From Phoronis australis (taxonomy: Eukaryota > Phoronida > Phoronidae), in NCBI GenBank assembly GCA_002633005.1, contig NMRA01000009.1, forward strand, positions 1,266,601-1,330,600: a stretch of DNA of 64,000 bases, read 5' to 3'. The translations under genes and the position numbers were made by a program. The notes under the pieces are model-generated. The model saw nothing but the letters and a program-made list of their open reading frames with translations. It was not told the DNA's origin and ran no database searches. The first letter of the stretch is position 1, and each line of letters starts with the position of its first letter. Below, one piece after another: positions 1-12,900 of this stretch.

Positions 1-2885
1 CGCTAAAATAAGCGCCCAGCCCATAAAGGAGTATACATGCGAAAAATGCCTTACCTACAGTTCTAAAATTCTACAGTAACGTCTTCAATTTATCAATAAT
101 ATCCAAAAGTCCTGAAAAAATCATTGTGCGCGGAATTCCTAGACCACGAGCTTCGCCGCTATGCCGGTATTCAGCCATGACTGTACACTTCAAACTTCCG
201 CAGTGCTTCAAACGCAAAACTTTTGCTGCTCTTGCGAGGAAAGTGTCCCACAATGGTCAGGCGTTTCAGAACAAACATAGCATACTTGTTAACGGGATTG
301 TATTGTATCTTTCCCTCAACAGGAATCGAGATTTCTTTGTACACATGAAAACCACGAATCGAAGAGTAACTAACAAAAACTTGACCAGTGTTAAAAGCAC
401 GTGGCCAAGAAGCGCGCACTACACACACGTAGGCCTGCTACTCTGGCAAATAAACTCTGATAACACGCACGCGCTCGTTCCATGCTATAAACATTCCCAC
501 TAAATAAGATTGGTCCTAACCCCGCTTGTCAAGGTAAACGATGGGGTTTGGAAAATTGAACTAGTCCGTATTTATCCACCTTGGCTGAGTCGCACTCGGC
601 TCACGATCAAAGGGATGCCGCCAAGCTGCTCTATATTCATCGAGTCACGAGCGAGGATAATTGGCTTGGCTCGTGTGGATATGATCAGCTGATTACAATC
701 TACCCAGCAGACTGTACTTTTTATGGAGAGAGTTTTAAGTAGTTTTTACTGTAATATTTGAAAAGAGGAGCGAAAACAAATATGAGTACAACATTTACTT
801 TGAATATTTCAAATCAGCCCAGGATAAGAGATTTTGCAACACAACAACACTCACGATTACTTTCATTCGGCGCGCACGAATACAAAAATATAGGACCCAA
901 GTTATTTAGATTTTGGAACACATGCATTGCAATATTCAAAATATGTTTATTATGAATCTTACAAGCTGTAAAACGACGTTGTTTAATTTCATTGTGCTCA
1001 TTCATTGTCATCCGTCCAAGATGTGATCTGCGGTGTGCGCGTATGTGTACAAAACACGTGATTGTTATGTTCCTGAAGTACGAAAATTAAGAAACTTTAG
1101 CATGCCGTTATTATTGACAGGGACACGATAAAACGAATTTGGATTTTGACTATAGTCTTGATACAGCGATCTGGCTGACCACTGCGTCAGTGTCTCCGTT
1201 AGACCCAGAAATTTCACACAGTCCGGGTAGTTCACCTAGTCCCCAACATGTACTAGATAGAGCCTTGGACTATTAATACTCCATGGTAGAGCTAACGACC
1301 GTCGGCCTGTGCACACAAAGTCTGTGAGTTAACCAGCACTCACCTTGCACGTTGCAGCCGTTTAAGTGAAAAACAATCTAGTTAACGCCATTTTCTTGCA
1401 TAATCCTCCGCCTTTTGTAACAAAAAAGTCTGTCGTCGATGACCCGCACACGCACACTCACTCACTCTCATACGCAGACGGGAACTTCAAAACAAACGTC
1501 ACGTGACAACAACATGTGTGTTCATCCAGAGATTTTTCTGGTGTTGTGGGGCACGATGTAGCGCAGATTTGGACTTAATCGCAATTAATCTGGACTCCAC
1601 ATGAACTTTAAAAATTGTAAAACATAAGGAAGATTTCAGGTAGTTTGTTGAGTCGAAACTATATTTTTATTCAAGAGTTCATTAGTTTTCCTATTGACGA
1701 TCGCGATTCAGCGATGCACCATTCGGCAAGTTTTCACCCTGTGATGAGCACAATTTTTTGAAAAATTATCGTAATTTAACAACGGAAGTTGATAGCAATG
1801 CACCACAATTTTGTAGAAAGACTGTCATAGGCTGCAAATACGTCACAGAGCGTAAATTTGATGAATCCTAGCTTCCCACTTTACCAGTTTGGGAAACCGG
1901 GCGTGCGTTCAGTAGACGCTAGGACCTACGCTAGGACCTAGCTAAAATCTAGTCAAAGTCACGTGCTCTCCTTTAAAATACATGGCAATATCTCACGTAA
2001 TCTTGCGAAGTCTTGCTTTTTAGCGAGGTCCTAGCGTTACTGAACGGGAGGCGGGTTTCAACTGCCGTACGCTGCAATAAGTGTCCCCTCCCCGTGAAAT
2101 GAATTTTTCTAAGCGTTTATTAGAGCCAATACGGTATACAGCTTTCCACCAAGGCTAGGTGATGCTACGACGTTATTCTTTGTTGCATTAGTAACTGGTC
2201 TTGGCTAATTATCATTTGATAGCCTGGTCATCCATTCAGCCAAAAGTAGTTCCAGAGGTGGCTTATCAGCCATTCACGCATGCTGACTCACAAAAGAAGC
2301 CAGATAAGAGTGAAGGTGGATAAATGTGGTGTTCCTACAGTTTCTTGTGGTAGTGGATGTGTTCACGACATGTCACTCAGCATACACCTGCAGACTAATT
2401 TCAAAACAAATGTCACGTAACAACATGTGTGTTCGTCCACATTTTTCTCATGATGCGGGGTGCGATCTAGCGCAGTTAATCCCGACTCCACAGGAACTTA
2501 AAAATCTTAGGGACGCTATTTGGAAAACTTTTAAGGTAATTTGTCCAGTTGAAACTATTTTTATTCAAGAATTCAAGTTGCCCTATTGACAAATGCGAGG
2601 TAGCGACGCATCAGTCGACGAGTTTTCGCCCTGGGATTTCCGCACAATTTTCTGAAAAAAGATTGAGATTTAAGAGCGAAAATTGATAGCAATGCACCAC
2701 AACTTTGTGGAGAGTCTGTCATAGGTTACAGATATGTTGCAGCGCATAAATTTGATGAATCCTAGCTTCCGATTTCACCCGTTTCCGAGACCGGGTTTCA
2801 ACCACTTTCGGCTACAATAAGCGCCCCACTCCCGAAACGTATTCACCCTAATAAGCGTCCAGGGCGCTTATTAGGGCGACTACAA
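1..2885. mobile_element. THAP-type DNA transposon family, copy 1 (cut by the window edge)
   Basis: Bases 1-510 match 7590-8020 and 10600-11120. Bases 1497-1870 and 2400-2770 are two further related blocks also seen at 8430-8770 and 11440-11545. The copy ends in a perfect 12-bp hairpin, CCCTAATAAGCG at 2846-2857 and its complement at 2865-2876. Short ORFs inside are not conserved between copies, so I do not call genes here. Rearranged, with an internal duplication. Confidence 0.6.
2846..2876. repeat. perfect 12-bp inverted repeat at a transposon edge
   Basis: CCCTAATAAGCG is followed by a 7-bp loop and its exact reverse complement. Related AATAAGCGCC stretches occur at about 7543, 2819 and 10600. 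Confidence 0.75.
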
Positions 2886-3195
2886 TAGTCTACTACTGGA
2901 TTTACCTTTCAACTTTTCTGGTCTCCGCCCGTAAGCAATTGCATTTGCGAGTTGTGAAACATTATTGTTTTCAAACATCATCATGGCCTTTAACATTCGT
3001 CTGGAATAATGAAAGTTGAAGGTGATACAAAATGCCAATAGTTCGGTGGTGTATCCAATCTAATGTTGAGTGTTAGAATTTTTAAACTCTCACACTTGTA
3101 AGTTTAGTGGATAACCCTAAAATGAAAATGAACCCTGCACAAATAAAACTTCTCCATTATAGATATGACCAACAATTACGAATTAAAAGAAGATA
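2886..3195. other. no gene or recognisable element seen
   Basis: AT-rich spacer between the transposon copy and the 145-bp repeat element. No splice-bounded ORF is evident on either strand. Confidence 0.5.
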
Positions 3196-4456
3196 GATGT
3201 GTGGGTGCATAAAATCTAGTGACTTGATACAAAAAAAGCAACGCGGAGCGTTGAAATGCGCCCACAAATGCATTGCAAAAGGTGTGCTTTTAGGGTTATT
3301 TATTTTATCATAAAAATAGCCACTAGATGGCGCAAAAACATACAATCCATCCAAAAACAGGAACATGCAGTATTTCATAAAAATCTGTCAAGGAACTTCA
3401 GAGAAACAAAGGAAAACAGAATAAAATGAAATTGCCACTAGCGGGCACAGTGTCCGTTGGATCTGCCTTTGAAGATTCCGAGTTAAACGTAAAAAACTAA
3501 AATTGTCTCTAGGGGGCACAGCAGTAGTCAGATATGTCCCAAAGTCGTGGTCATCCGTAGTCAAAATCATATAAATACACTTCCTAAATTAAGTAAAGAT
3601 CCTGCGAACGGAGATAAAGACGTTTGGTTGATGGAGGGGTGGACGCAAAAAAACAGACTTGAAAACAGTAAAAATGGCCACTAGGTGGCGCAAACTACAT
3701 CAAATCCATCCGAAAACAGAAGGATAGCGTCATGTCACTAATAGGTGCCTACATATTAAATTTCATGAAAATACGTAAAGCACTTTTGAAGATACAAAGG
3801 AAAACGTAAAAAAAATTGCCACTAGGGGGCACACCGGTAGTCGGATCCATCCAAAAGTCGTCGTCATTTGTTGTTAACATCATATAAACGCACTTACTAT
3901 ATTTCGTAAAGATCCTGCGAACAGTTTAGGAGATACAGCCATAGGCGGAAAAAAATCAAAACTGCCACTAGGTAGCACAACAGTACTCGAAATCGTCGGA
4001 AAATCATAGTCAACCGTCCTCTTTATAGTAAGCACATACATGCCAATTTTCACAACCATCCTTAGAGCAGTTTAGTTGATAGAGGGGTGGACGCAAAAAA
4101 CAGACTCGAAAACAGTAAAAATGGCCACCAGGTGGCGTAAAATACGTCGAATCCATCCGAAAACGGGAGGATAGCGTCATCTCACTAATAGGTGCCTACA
4201 TATCAAATTTCAAGAAAATCCGTTCAGGACTTTTGAAGATACAAAGGTAAGCGTAAACAACTAAAATTGCCACTAGGGGGCACATCGGTAGTCGGATCCG
4301 TCCGAAAGTTCGCTCATGCCGTCCCATTCATAAATGGAACATATGTGCCAAATTTCATGTACGTATGTTAAAGGGTTTTGGAGTTAGAGCAGCGGACGCC
4401 GGACGGATGGAGATGACGGCATAATGCGTCCACATATAAATATGTGGGCGCATAAA
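3196..4456 (+). repeat. 145-bp repeat element with CTCF-like cores, copy A1
   Basis: An array of about 145-bp monomers in three alternating flavours. Each has a core of the type GCCACTAGGKGGCRC and a shared CAAATTTCATGAAAATCC-type block. Exact matches to CCASYAGRKGGCRS occur at about 3320, 3678, 3819 and 4270. The element opens with CAACGC/GCGTTG arms and closes with an inverted repeat (ATGCGTCCACATA at 4424, TATGTGGGCGCAT at 4441). Confidence 0.85.
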
Positions 4457-4559
4457 AAAGCAACAAGGTCACTAAATAATACCAAAACCAAAAGGCTCTT
4501 CTCATAAATTCAAGCATTCATTACTACATACAGTAACGGAGTCATTAAAACTTAAATGT

Positions 4560-5250
4560 AAACAAGAGCACCGCAGTACACTGAAATGCCCCCACAAATG
4601 CACCGCAAACTGTACTTCAAAGGTTGTTTGTGTCCTACAAATGGCCACTTAATATGGCGCACAAACGCTTAATCCATCCGAAAATGAGAAAATGCCATCG
4701 CTTCTTTTATAGAAAGCTATTTACCAAATTTCATAAAAATCTGTCAAGGAACTTCAAAGAAACAAAAGAAAACAGGAAAAAATGAAATTGCCACGAGGAG
4801 GCACAGCATTTGTTGGATCCGCCTGAAAGTCGTCGTCATCGTCTGTTGTAAGCTTCATATAAATACACTTACTAAATTTAATGAAGATCCTGCTGTGGAT
4901 TTAGCAGATACAGCTATGGGCGCGAAACAAAACTAAACTACCACTAGGTAGTAAGTCGTCATCCTCAACCGTCCTCTTCACACTGAGAACATAATATGCC
5001 AATTTTCAAAACCATCCTTCATGGCTTGATTGATAGAGGGGTGGACGCCAAAAAACAGAATCGAAAACAAATGGCTACTAGGTGGTGCAAAATACCTCGA
5101 TTCCGTCCGAAGACAATAGGATAGTGTCACTTCACCAATGGATGCCTATATTCCAAATTTTATTAAATCTCATTTTGTTGAAGACCTTTGAAGATACAGA
5201 GGTAAACATAAAACTAAAATTGCCACTAGGGGGCACACCAGTATTCAGAT
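4560..5250 (+). repeat. 145-bp repeat element with CTCF-like cores, copy A2 (3' truncated)
   Basis: The same element starts again (GAGCACCGCAGTACACTG, then CCCCCACAAATGCAC), with cores at about 4786, 4938, 5070 and 5222. It stops without the terminal inverted repeat. Confidence 0.8.
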
Positions 5251-6605
5251 CCGTCTGGAGGTCAACTTGTCAAATCCAGAATATTGTGCAGTTTAATGCT
5301 TTTTTGTCACTACCCAAGCTGCAGACAGACTTGAGAACTGAACTGCCTAACAGGCACAACGTCAAATTTTTTTCCGGCTATCATTATTCGCGTTACTCCC
5401 TGCTGTTCATCTATATCGGGAATTACGATAGTTGCAATGCATCTATGCACCAACCATTAGAGTAAAACCATGCTTGATACTCCACATAATGGTCATCTCG
5501 TGTTATCAATTGCTTTTTGAATATTCTCAACTTTTGGGATGGTTAGCTAAGCAGTTTGAGCTAATATTTCTTTATTATTCCGAATATTTGGACTATTTGG
5601 TCCAGTACAGGTGACTCTAGCAAAACATGATTTTAATTCAAGTTAAAATCTAGGGATTAGGAATTGTGCTGTCAAAAACTGGGTCATAGAATAATGTTTT
5701 GAGTGAGCAATGTTAGTGTCTTTTTCGAGACCAATGCAGCCACCTGTGTCCACAGCATATTGCGCACCTTTTCAAAGTACACTTACGTGTGCTTATAACA
5801 CAAAGTTTGGTACATGTACCCGTATATGAAAAACACTACCGTAAGTAAACCTGGACCTATATACATACATATGCAGTAATTAAGGGTTCCACCATTTCAT
5901 ATTAGCAGAATTTTAACACTGCACCAAACACATTCCACATGATCAAGCCACTCCATAAAGAAATTTTGATTTTGAAGCAAACTTAGGGGCTTCAGCCAGG
6001 CTGGCCACAAAGCAAGGTAATTAGGTCTGGTCAGTCAGTGGAACACAGTAGTGGATAGGCAAATCAGCTGAATTGAATTACAGCTATCTCCCACAAAACT
6101 TTTGTGAGGAAAAACCTCTACACTACAGAAATTTTTTATGAGGAATTCCAATGTTAGCTCTTTTTCTGTGCACAAAAAGGCAACTCTTATCTTAAAGTAC
6201 AACAAAGTGTAATCAAGTAAAATTTTCTGACTGTCCAGAATTGCCTGCCTGCAACTCCGGACAGTCCATCACGACATTATAATGCTATGCAATTATAACA
6301 GTCACCATTTTAGGTATTCCACATTACTGATGTAAGTTCTTCATGACTCAAGACACCCATTAGGGCCTGTTTATAAACACTATTCATGGACATGGTGTAG
6401 GAGGTGGCCAAGTTGTTAAAACATACATTAAACAACTGTGTTCTCAAAGCTAGCCCCCCATCTTTAGCGGGCTATGCAGTCTCAAGCTCTGCATTTTCTA
6501 GGGTCTCTGGTTTCTAAGGTTTACAGTTTCTAAGTCAATTTTGAGACACTTCACATAGTAGTGATGGAGAAGATTATTTTACCCAATCTAAACCAATATA
6601 CCAAC
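5251..6605. other. intron of the HELZ2-like gene or 3' flank, nothing recognised
   Basis: I searched the minus strand for a phase 2 exon continuing the gene and found none with helicase motifs. The plus ORF at 5082-5465 is partly inside the repeat and looks spurious. Confidence 0.5.
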
Positions 6606-6992
6606 CTGTCAGGAAGTAGCTTCTCTGTCCATTCAACTGTGCACCCAAGAGTGTTGTGAGATTGTAACAGTTCAGTTGGCAAAGGAACGCTAGAGCTGTG
6701 GAGGCGATACGAGATGACAAACTCATTTTTTTGTTCATCAAACAAAACGTCAGTAGTAACAGCATGTCCAACCCAACAAACGTTCTGGATATTTTCATTT
6801 AGAATACCTATTGAAGGCAGTGTTTCACACATTCTTGTCCCAGTGTAGTGAAAGCAAAGGTAGTCACCAGCAACAGCATGTTTTTGAACGAGTGGTAGGT
6901 CTTTATTGCTTGGAACCCCAGAAGCTTCTTTCACCCGGGTTGGAACAAAATGTATGCTTCGACTGGCACAAAACTCTGCATTTAGGACAAAC
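6606..6992 (-). CDS. HELZ2-like exon: module after the RNB domain (last exon seen)
   Basis: A 387-nt exon, phase 2 to 2, acceptor ATTTTACTTGCAG and donor AG|GTTGGT. Landmarks are FVLNAEFCASRSIHFVPTRV, HAVAGDYLCFHYTG, VCWVGHAVTTDVLFDEQKNE, SSVPLPTEL and CTVEWTEKLLPDR. The C-T-V-E-x5-L-P-D-R ending is typical of the piece between RNB and the second helicase of HELZ2. The open donor shows the gene continues, but I find no helicase exons in bases 1-6600. Confidence 0.82.
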
Positions 6993-9900
6993 CTGCAAGT
7001 AAAATTACAGCTGCAGAAGCGTAATCGACTTACTTGTCTAACACATGAATGATACTGCAACCATCGGTTTGCAGGTATATTGGACAACTCAGAGCGCTTA
7101 TCCTTTACAGTAAATATAAGCAACATTGGCTGCAAAAGGTCATGCATGCACTGTTTCATTACACACCTACGCAGTGGAATGATTATGTCGATTAACTGGT
7201 AGGCCAATCGCAATACACCCGTTTATCAATTTAACAGTGGCAAACAAATGCTTACATAGTCCAGCTCTCTCATTGTCTAGTTTCATCTGATGAGCTCAGT
7301 AATGCAGCAATTATGTTGTAAACAGCATGCCTGACGCTAACTGTTTGTTTATCCCAAATTCCTCACCTAATAGCGAAGTTGCAACCGAATAGGTTAAACG
7401 ATTGCGCATGTCCGGAAATTAGGGTGCGCAAAGGCTACTGGGATTGATTAGGGTATGTAGAATGGCCGATTGGTTTGCACGACGTGTGATTTGTGTGCAT
7501 TTAACTACGCTGCTGTATGTAATAGTGCCGCTATTCACCCTAATAAGCGCCCGTGCCCCAATAAGTGCCCCAACGCGTTTTCAGACTTCGCTAAAGTAAG
7601 CTCCCAGCCCATGAACTACATGCGAAAAATGCCTTACCTACAGTTCTAACGTCTCCAATTTATCAATTGAAAGATCCCACAGTCCTGAATTTGTAGACCA
7701 CGAGCCTCACCGTTATGTCTGTATACACTTCAAACTTACGCCGCAATTCAAAATGAACGGAAAAGTTTTGCTGCACTTGTGAGGAATGTGCCCCACTACG
7801 CGGGTCTGGACTTTAAAACAGACGCAGCATACTTGTACATGTGAAAACCGTGAATTGAAGACTAATGAAAAAACTCGACCAGTGTTAGCACGCGGCCAGA
7901 AGCGCGAGCTGCATAATGTACCGGCTCTCATCAAAGACATTTAGTCGGGAACTATCTATTCATGAAGCGGGTAACATAGCATCCGCAAGAAATAAATATT
8001 GGCACTAATTTCCGAAAGTTTCTAATACCGTAAAAAAACTTTTACATCACCTTTAAGAGAAATTATTTAACTAATCATAATTGGTGTTTTTAAAGTCAAA
8101 ATGACCCACGGATAATGAACACATTCGCACCCTCACACCCCGTATCTTCAGGAAAATAGCTGTTACGCTACGGTCACGCATTCACTCACCCGGCGACTCA
8201 ATGAGTGACATATCGGTCTTACCGAAACAATTCTCGAACGTTTTTTACCAGATGAGGCCAGCAAGTGCTAAGCTAAATATTAGAACACGCTCTGCTTGAC
8301 TGCTTGAGTTAATTTCTTTGAATACAATGCACGCCTAGATCATTACATCGCATTTACTCTGGCAAATGAACTCTGATGACAAGCACAGGCACGCTTAATC
8401 TCACACACACGCATACAAACTTCAAAACAAACGTCACGTGACAACATGTGTGTTTCTCCAGAGATTTTTCTCGTGTTGCGGGCTACAATCTAGCGCAAAT
8501 TTGGACTTAATCTGCAGTTAATCCAGACTCCACAAGAACTTAAAAATCTTAGAGACGCTATATGGAAAACTTGAGGAGGATTTCAGGTAATTTGTTGAGT
8601 CAAAGCTGTATTTTTATTCAAGAATTCAAGCCCTATCGACGATTGCGAGACCGGCAGCTACGCATTTGTCGGCGAGATTTCGCCCTGGGATTTCAGCCCC
8701 ATTTTTTGAAAAATGATCGTAATTTAACAATGAATTTTGATAGCAATGCACCACAATTTTGTAGACAGTAAATAATAATATTCTGCACGCTTTATCTTAG
8801 CGCGTTAATGCATATAGTGTGCGTACGTTAAGTGAGTCAACCCAGAACAGGTGATTGTGCAGATGGGCATTATCCTCAAAATTGCTCTCATGTTAGCTTG
8901 GCTCTGGTCATGCGAAAACAAGACAGTTTTTTTTCACTACCATCCGCCGTGGAGTATTTGTTACTGTTTCTTTCAAGAGAAATATCGTTGGGCAGTTTCC
9001 AAGATACGTTTTCTTGCCGCGCTGCATACTTTATGCTACGACGTCGGAAAGAATTGACAAAGTCGGCCTTTGCTACCAGCTCTACCGATGTGTCTGATCC
9101 ATGTTTAACGCAATTCTTGATCCTTGGGAAACAGGTAGTAACTAAATTCTTTATCTCGCTATCTGGTATTATAGCAGCCAGGCACACAACATGTATAACC
9201 TCCCTGTGGCCGGTTCGCCCCCACGCTTGCCGACATACTTGTTACCGGCTTTAAACCACAATGCAACATTCTGACCCATTTCCAATATGGCGGCGTTGCA
9301 ACTCCGCTATTCTCACTCAAATTGTACAAGTCCAAATTCTCACTCAGAAATTCCCAGTAGATTCTCCCAATTTTTACACCATGCACTGAATAAAGCACAC
9401 TCCTTAAAATTCTCACTGGATTCTCACTTGAATTTCTCATTCAAGTGGTATGTATAGTGAGAATATCAATAGAATCTCATTGGAATCCAGTGACATTTCA
9501 TTCTTTTTCATATTTTCATACAGGAGGGGACTACATACAAACATAGTGCTGCATCATGTCTGAAATTTTTTGCACCATATTTGGAAATCTTGAGTCATGC
9601 ATGAAAAGGACGTCATATTTAAAATTCCTATGCCATATCAGAATAGCCATTGTTCCACTACAAGACAAATGATTAAAATAATGTCACAGAGCGGCACTTA
9701 TTTTTATTATTTTCCACTGAAAATGATAGTGACCCACCCGGCAAGTGAAAATCATGTTTAACTTACAGTTGCTCTTGTGAATGAACAGAAAGGATATTAA
9801 GACACTGGAACATGACATAAAATTTGCATCAAGTTTGAATATTTGCTAAGGAAGAGGTAGAAGTAACACTGGAATGGTAGTGAGGAGGGGTGGCCGTCAA

Positions 9901-12900
9901 CAGAAATTTTTGGAATTTAGGCACACCAGAATTTTCGTGAATTATGATGTACTTTCGACTCCTTGCGGATTCAGTGTCAATTCATAGATGAATCCTCTAG
10001 TCACTTCATTTGTATCACTGGGACATACTAAAGCTCTAGACACCTTGAAAGCAATCAAGTCTAGATCAGGCTATTTATAGTCATTAACTCCTTTAGTATG
10101 TCCAAATTATGCAAGTAAAGTGACTAAAATGTGACTAAACTAAGCCAACTTGACTTAGTTTTTGGCATTACTTACGTGTAAAGCGGTTTCATGTGGTCCC
10201 AAATTTATCTATTAAGTAACACTCTGATAATTTCTAAATAGATTCACTTGAGTTGAACAATCTACTTAGCGCTGTGCTACAAAACCAAGTGATCTGTTTA
10301 CGAGGGGAACTTGGACGCAGGTGTATATATGTCAAATTAGGTTGTTTTGCCGTTTCAAAACGAGTATGGTGAAATAGCGGAGTAATGCAACCGAATCAAT
10401 TTAACGATTGCACATATCCGGAAATTAGTGCGCGCAAAGCCTACTGGGGTTGACAGATGTATCAGGAATGGCCGATTGATGTACACGATGGGCGATTTGT
10501 GTGCAGCAAACTACGCTGTTGTCTGTAATTCTGCTGGTAATTGCCATAATAAGAGCCCATACCCCTATAGGCGGTCCCCGGGCCAGGCGTTTCAGACTTC
10601 GCTAAAATAAGCGCTCGACCCATGAACGTGTACATGTGAAAAATGCCTTACCCACAGTTCTAAAATTCTACAGTAACATCTCCAATTTATCAATAATATC
10701 CGACAGTCCTGAAAAATTTTAATTTGTACACCAAAAGCCTCGCTGTTACGTCAATATTTAGCCATGACTTACACTTCAAACTTTTGTCGCAATTCAAAAC
10801 GAACACATTGTCAAGTTTTGCTGCTCTTGCAAGGAATGTGTCCCACAATGGTCTGGACTTTCAAAATAGATGCAGCGTACTTGTCAGCGGGATTGTATTG
10901 TATCTTTCCCGTATAGATTTCCCTCAACAGGAATCCACATTTCTTTGTACATGTGAAAACCGCGAATTAGAAACTAATAAAAAAACCTTGACCAGTGTTA
11001 AAAGCGCGTGCGCTACATACATGTATCGTCTATTATCGAAGATATTTAGTAGGGAACTATCTATTCATGACACAGGTAACATAGCATCGGCAAGATATAA
11101 ATATTGGCACTAATTTCCAAAAATTTATTATACCATAAAAAAACTTTTGCATTATTTAAAAGAAAAATTATTTAATTAATCACAATTGGTGTTATTAAGT
11201 CAAAAGGACCTACTGATAGTGAACACTTTTGCACCCTTACACCCTGAATCCCCCAGAAAATAACAGCTACACTCTCATGCATCCAGTCACTCTGCTCTAC
11301 TGCTCGAGTTAATTTCTTTGGTTACAATGCACACATAGATCTTTACACTGTGTTTACACTGTGTTTACTCTGGCACATGAACTCTGATGACACGCATACG
11401 CTCGCTTACTTTCACACAAGCATAGACGCACTTTAAAACAAATGTCACGTGACAACAACATGGATGTTCTTCCAGATTTTTCTCGTGTCGCGGGTTACGA
11501 TCTAGCGCAGATTTGGATTTAATCTGCGGTTAATCCAGACTCCACTCGTGATTTTGCTTCCAGCTGTACCAATGTTTCAGACCCATTTTTACACAGTTCT
11601 TGACCCTTGGGAAACGGGTAGTAACTAAATTCTTTATTCTCCCTTATATACATTGCCATTATAGCAGCCAGGCACACAACACGTATAACCTCCCAGTGGC
11701 CGCTTCGCCCACACGCTTGCGGACATACTTGTTTACTGAATGATACCATTATAACCACAATGCAATATTCTGACTCATTTCCAATATGGCAGCGTTGCAA
11801 CTCCACTATTGGGTACTTAGATGGTTTGTGTACAACTAATTTATATACTTATTAACTTTGAAAATGTTTCACATTAAAATTTGCTTCAGCCAGTTGCCCT
11901 CAAAGTTTTGTCTAATTTTTGAAAGGGCTATGCTTTAAACAATCAACCCACAAAACCACATACAAAGGAGGGTCGCGAACTTTTGATATTGATTACTTTT
12001 TTATGACACAAATTATGCGATTTGCCTCTACTCCAATGCCTTAAGCTTTGGAATGTTGCTCTCCACACACATTCCTACAGAGTTGCATCATCACAAATTT
12101 TGATGCCAAAACAATTTTTTCTCAAGACACCTAGATATTGATATTTTGAAGAGTTTGCAAACAATGATGCTTTTTGTTATTTCAGTGATTAGTTCCACTA
12201 GCAGAATAGGTCTAATTATCCTATTTATTGCCAATAGAGCCTATATGAAACTGTGATAAAATATGTCTGGTATAGTTGCACTTAGAAAAGTTTCACTTTG
12301 CTTTGAGAAGTGCACAGCATTCTCATATATTTTCTTTCTTCAATTACCCACGTCAAACATGTTGGAATTTGCGGCGATGTAATTAAGCAAGACTGAACAG
12401 CAAAATAGAGCAAAATACAAGATTGACTCAACTTACCGTCCAGAGTCTTTATCTTCCCACAGGAGCGGAACATTGTGAATAACGACACTTTCTCCATTGT
12501 CCATGGCAGAATGAACAGCTTGCATATCAAGAACTTCTTTCCAGGCACAGGGATATCGGCCTTCGTCGTAATTAGGCAATGATGCCTTGGATTTTGACAA
12601 AACTGAGAAACACTCGACAGGATTTGACTTGTGTTCAACACAGACGTCGATGGTTGGAGTTAGGTTTACCAGCTGAACACCAGGAGTTAAAAGTCCTCTT
12701 TTCATTTCTGCCATCAGCTGAACCTTCAAGACCTTACCAGAGTAAAATTCTTCAGAAAAGCTGCAAAAATGCCTACTCTGACATTCAGCACCAGTTGTTT
12801 CTGAGGTTATGTCTTCCCTAGTATGAGAGGATACCTGGGATGTAATGCGCCCTATATCCCTTTTGAGTGTTGCAGCATCATTATTCTTCAGTGACCTCAA

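Noticed and set aside
126-1011. Short ORFs in the first 1 kb (126-503, 510-692, 758-955, 814-1011)
   Set aside because: They lie in dispersed transposon sequence and are not open in the other copies.
3157-3570. Minus-strand ORFs in the 145-bp repeat arrays, and similar ones at 38.6, 40.5 and 43.7 kb
   Set aside because: They follow the repeat monomers and appear wherever the repeat occurs. No protein domain.
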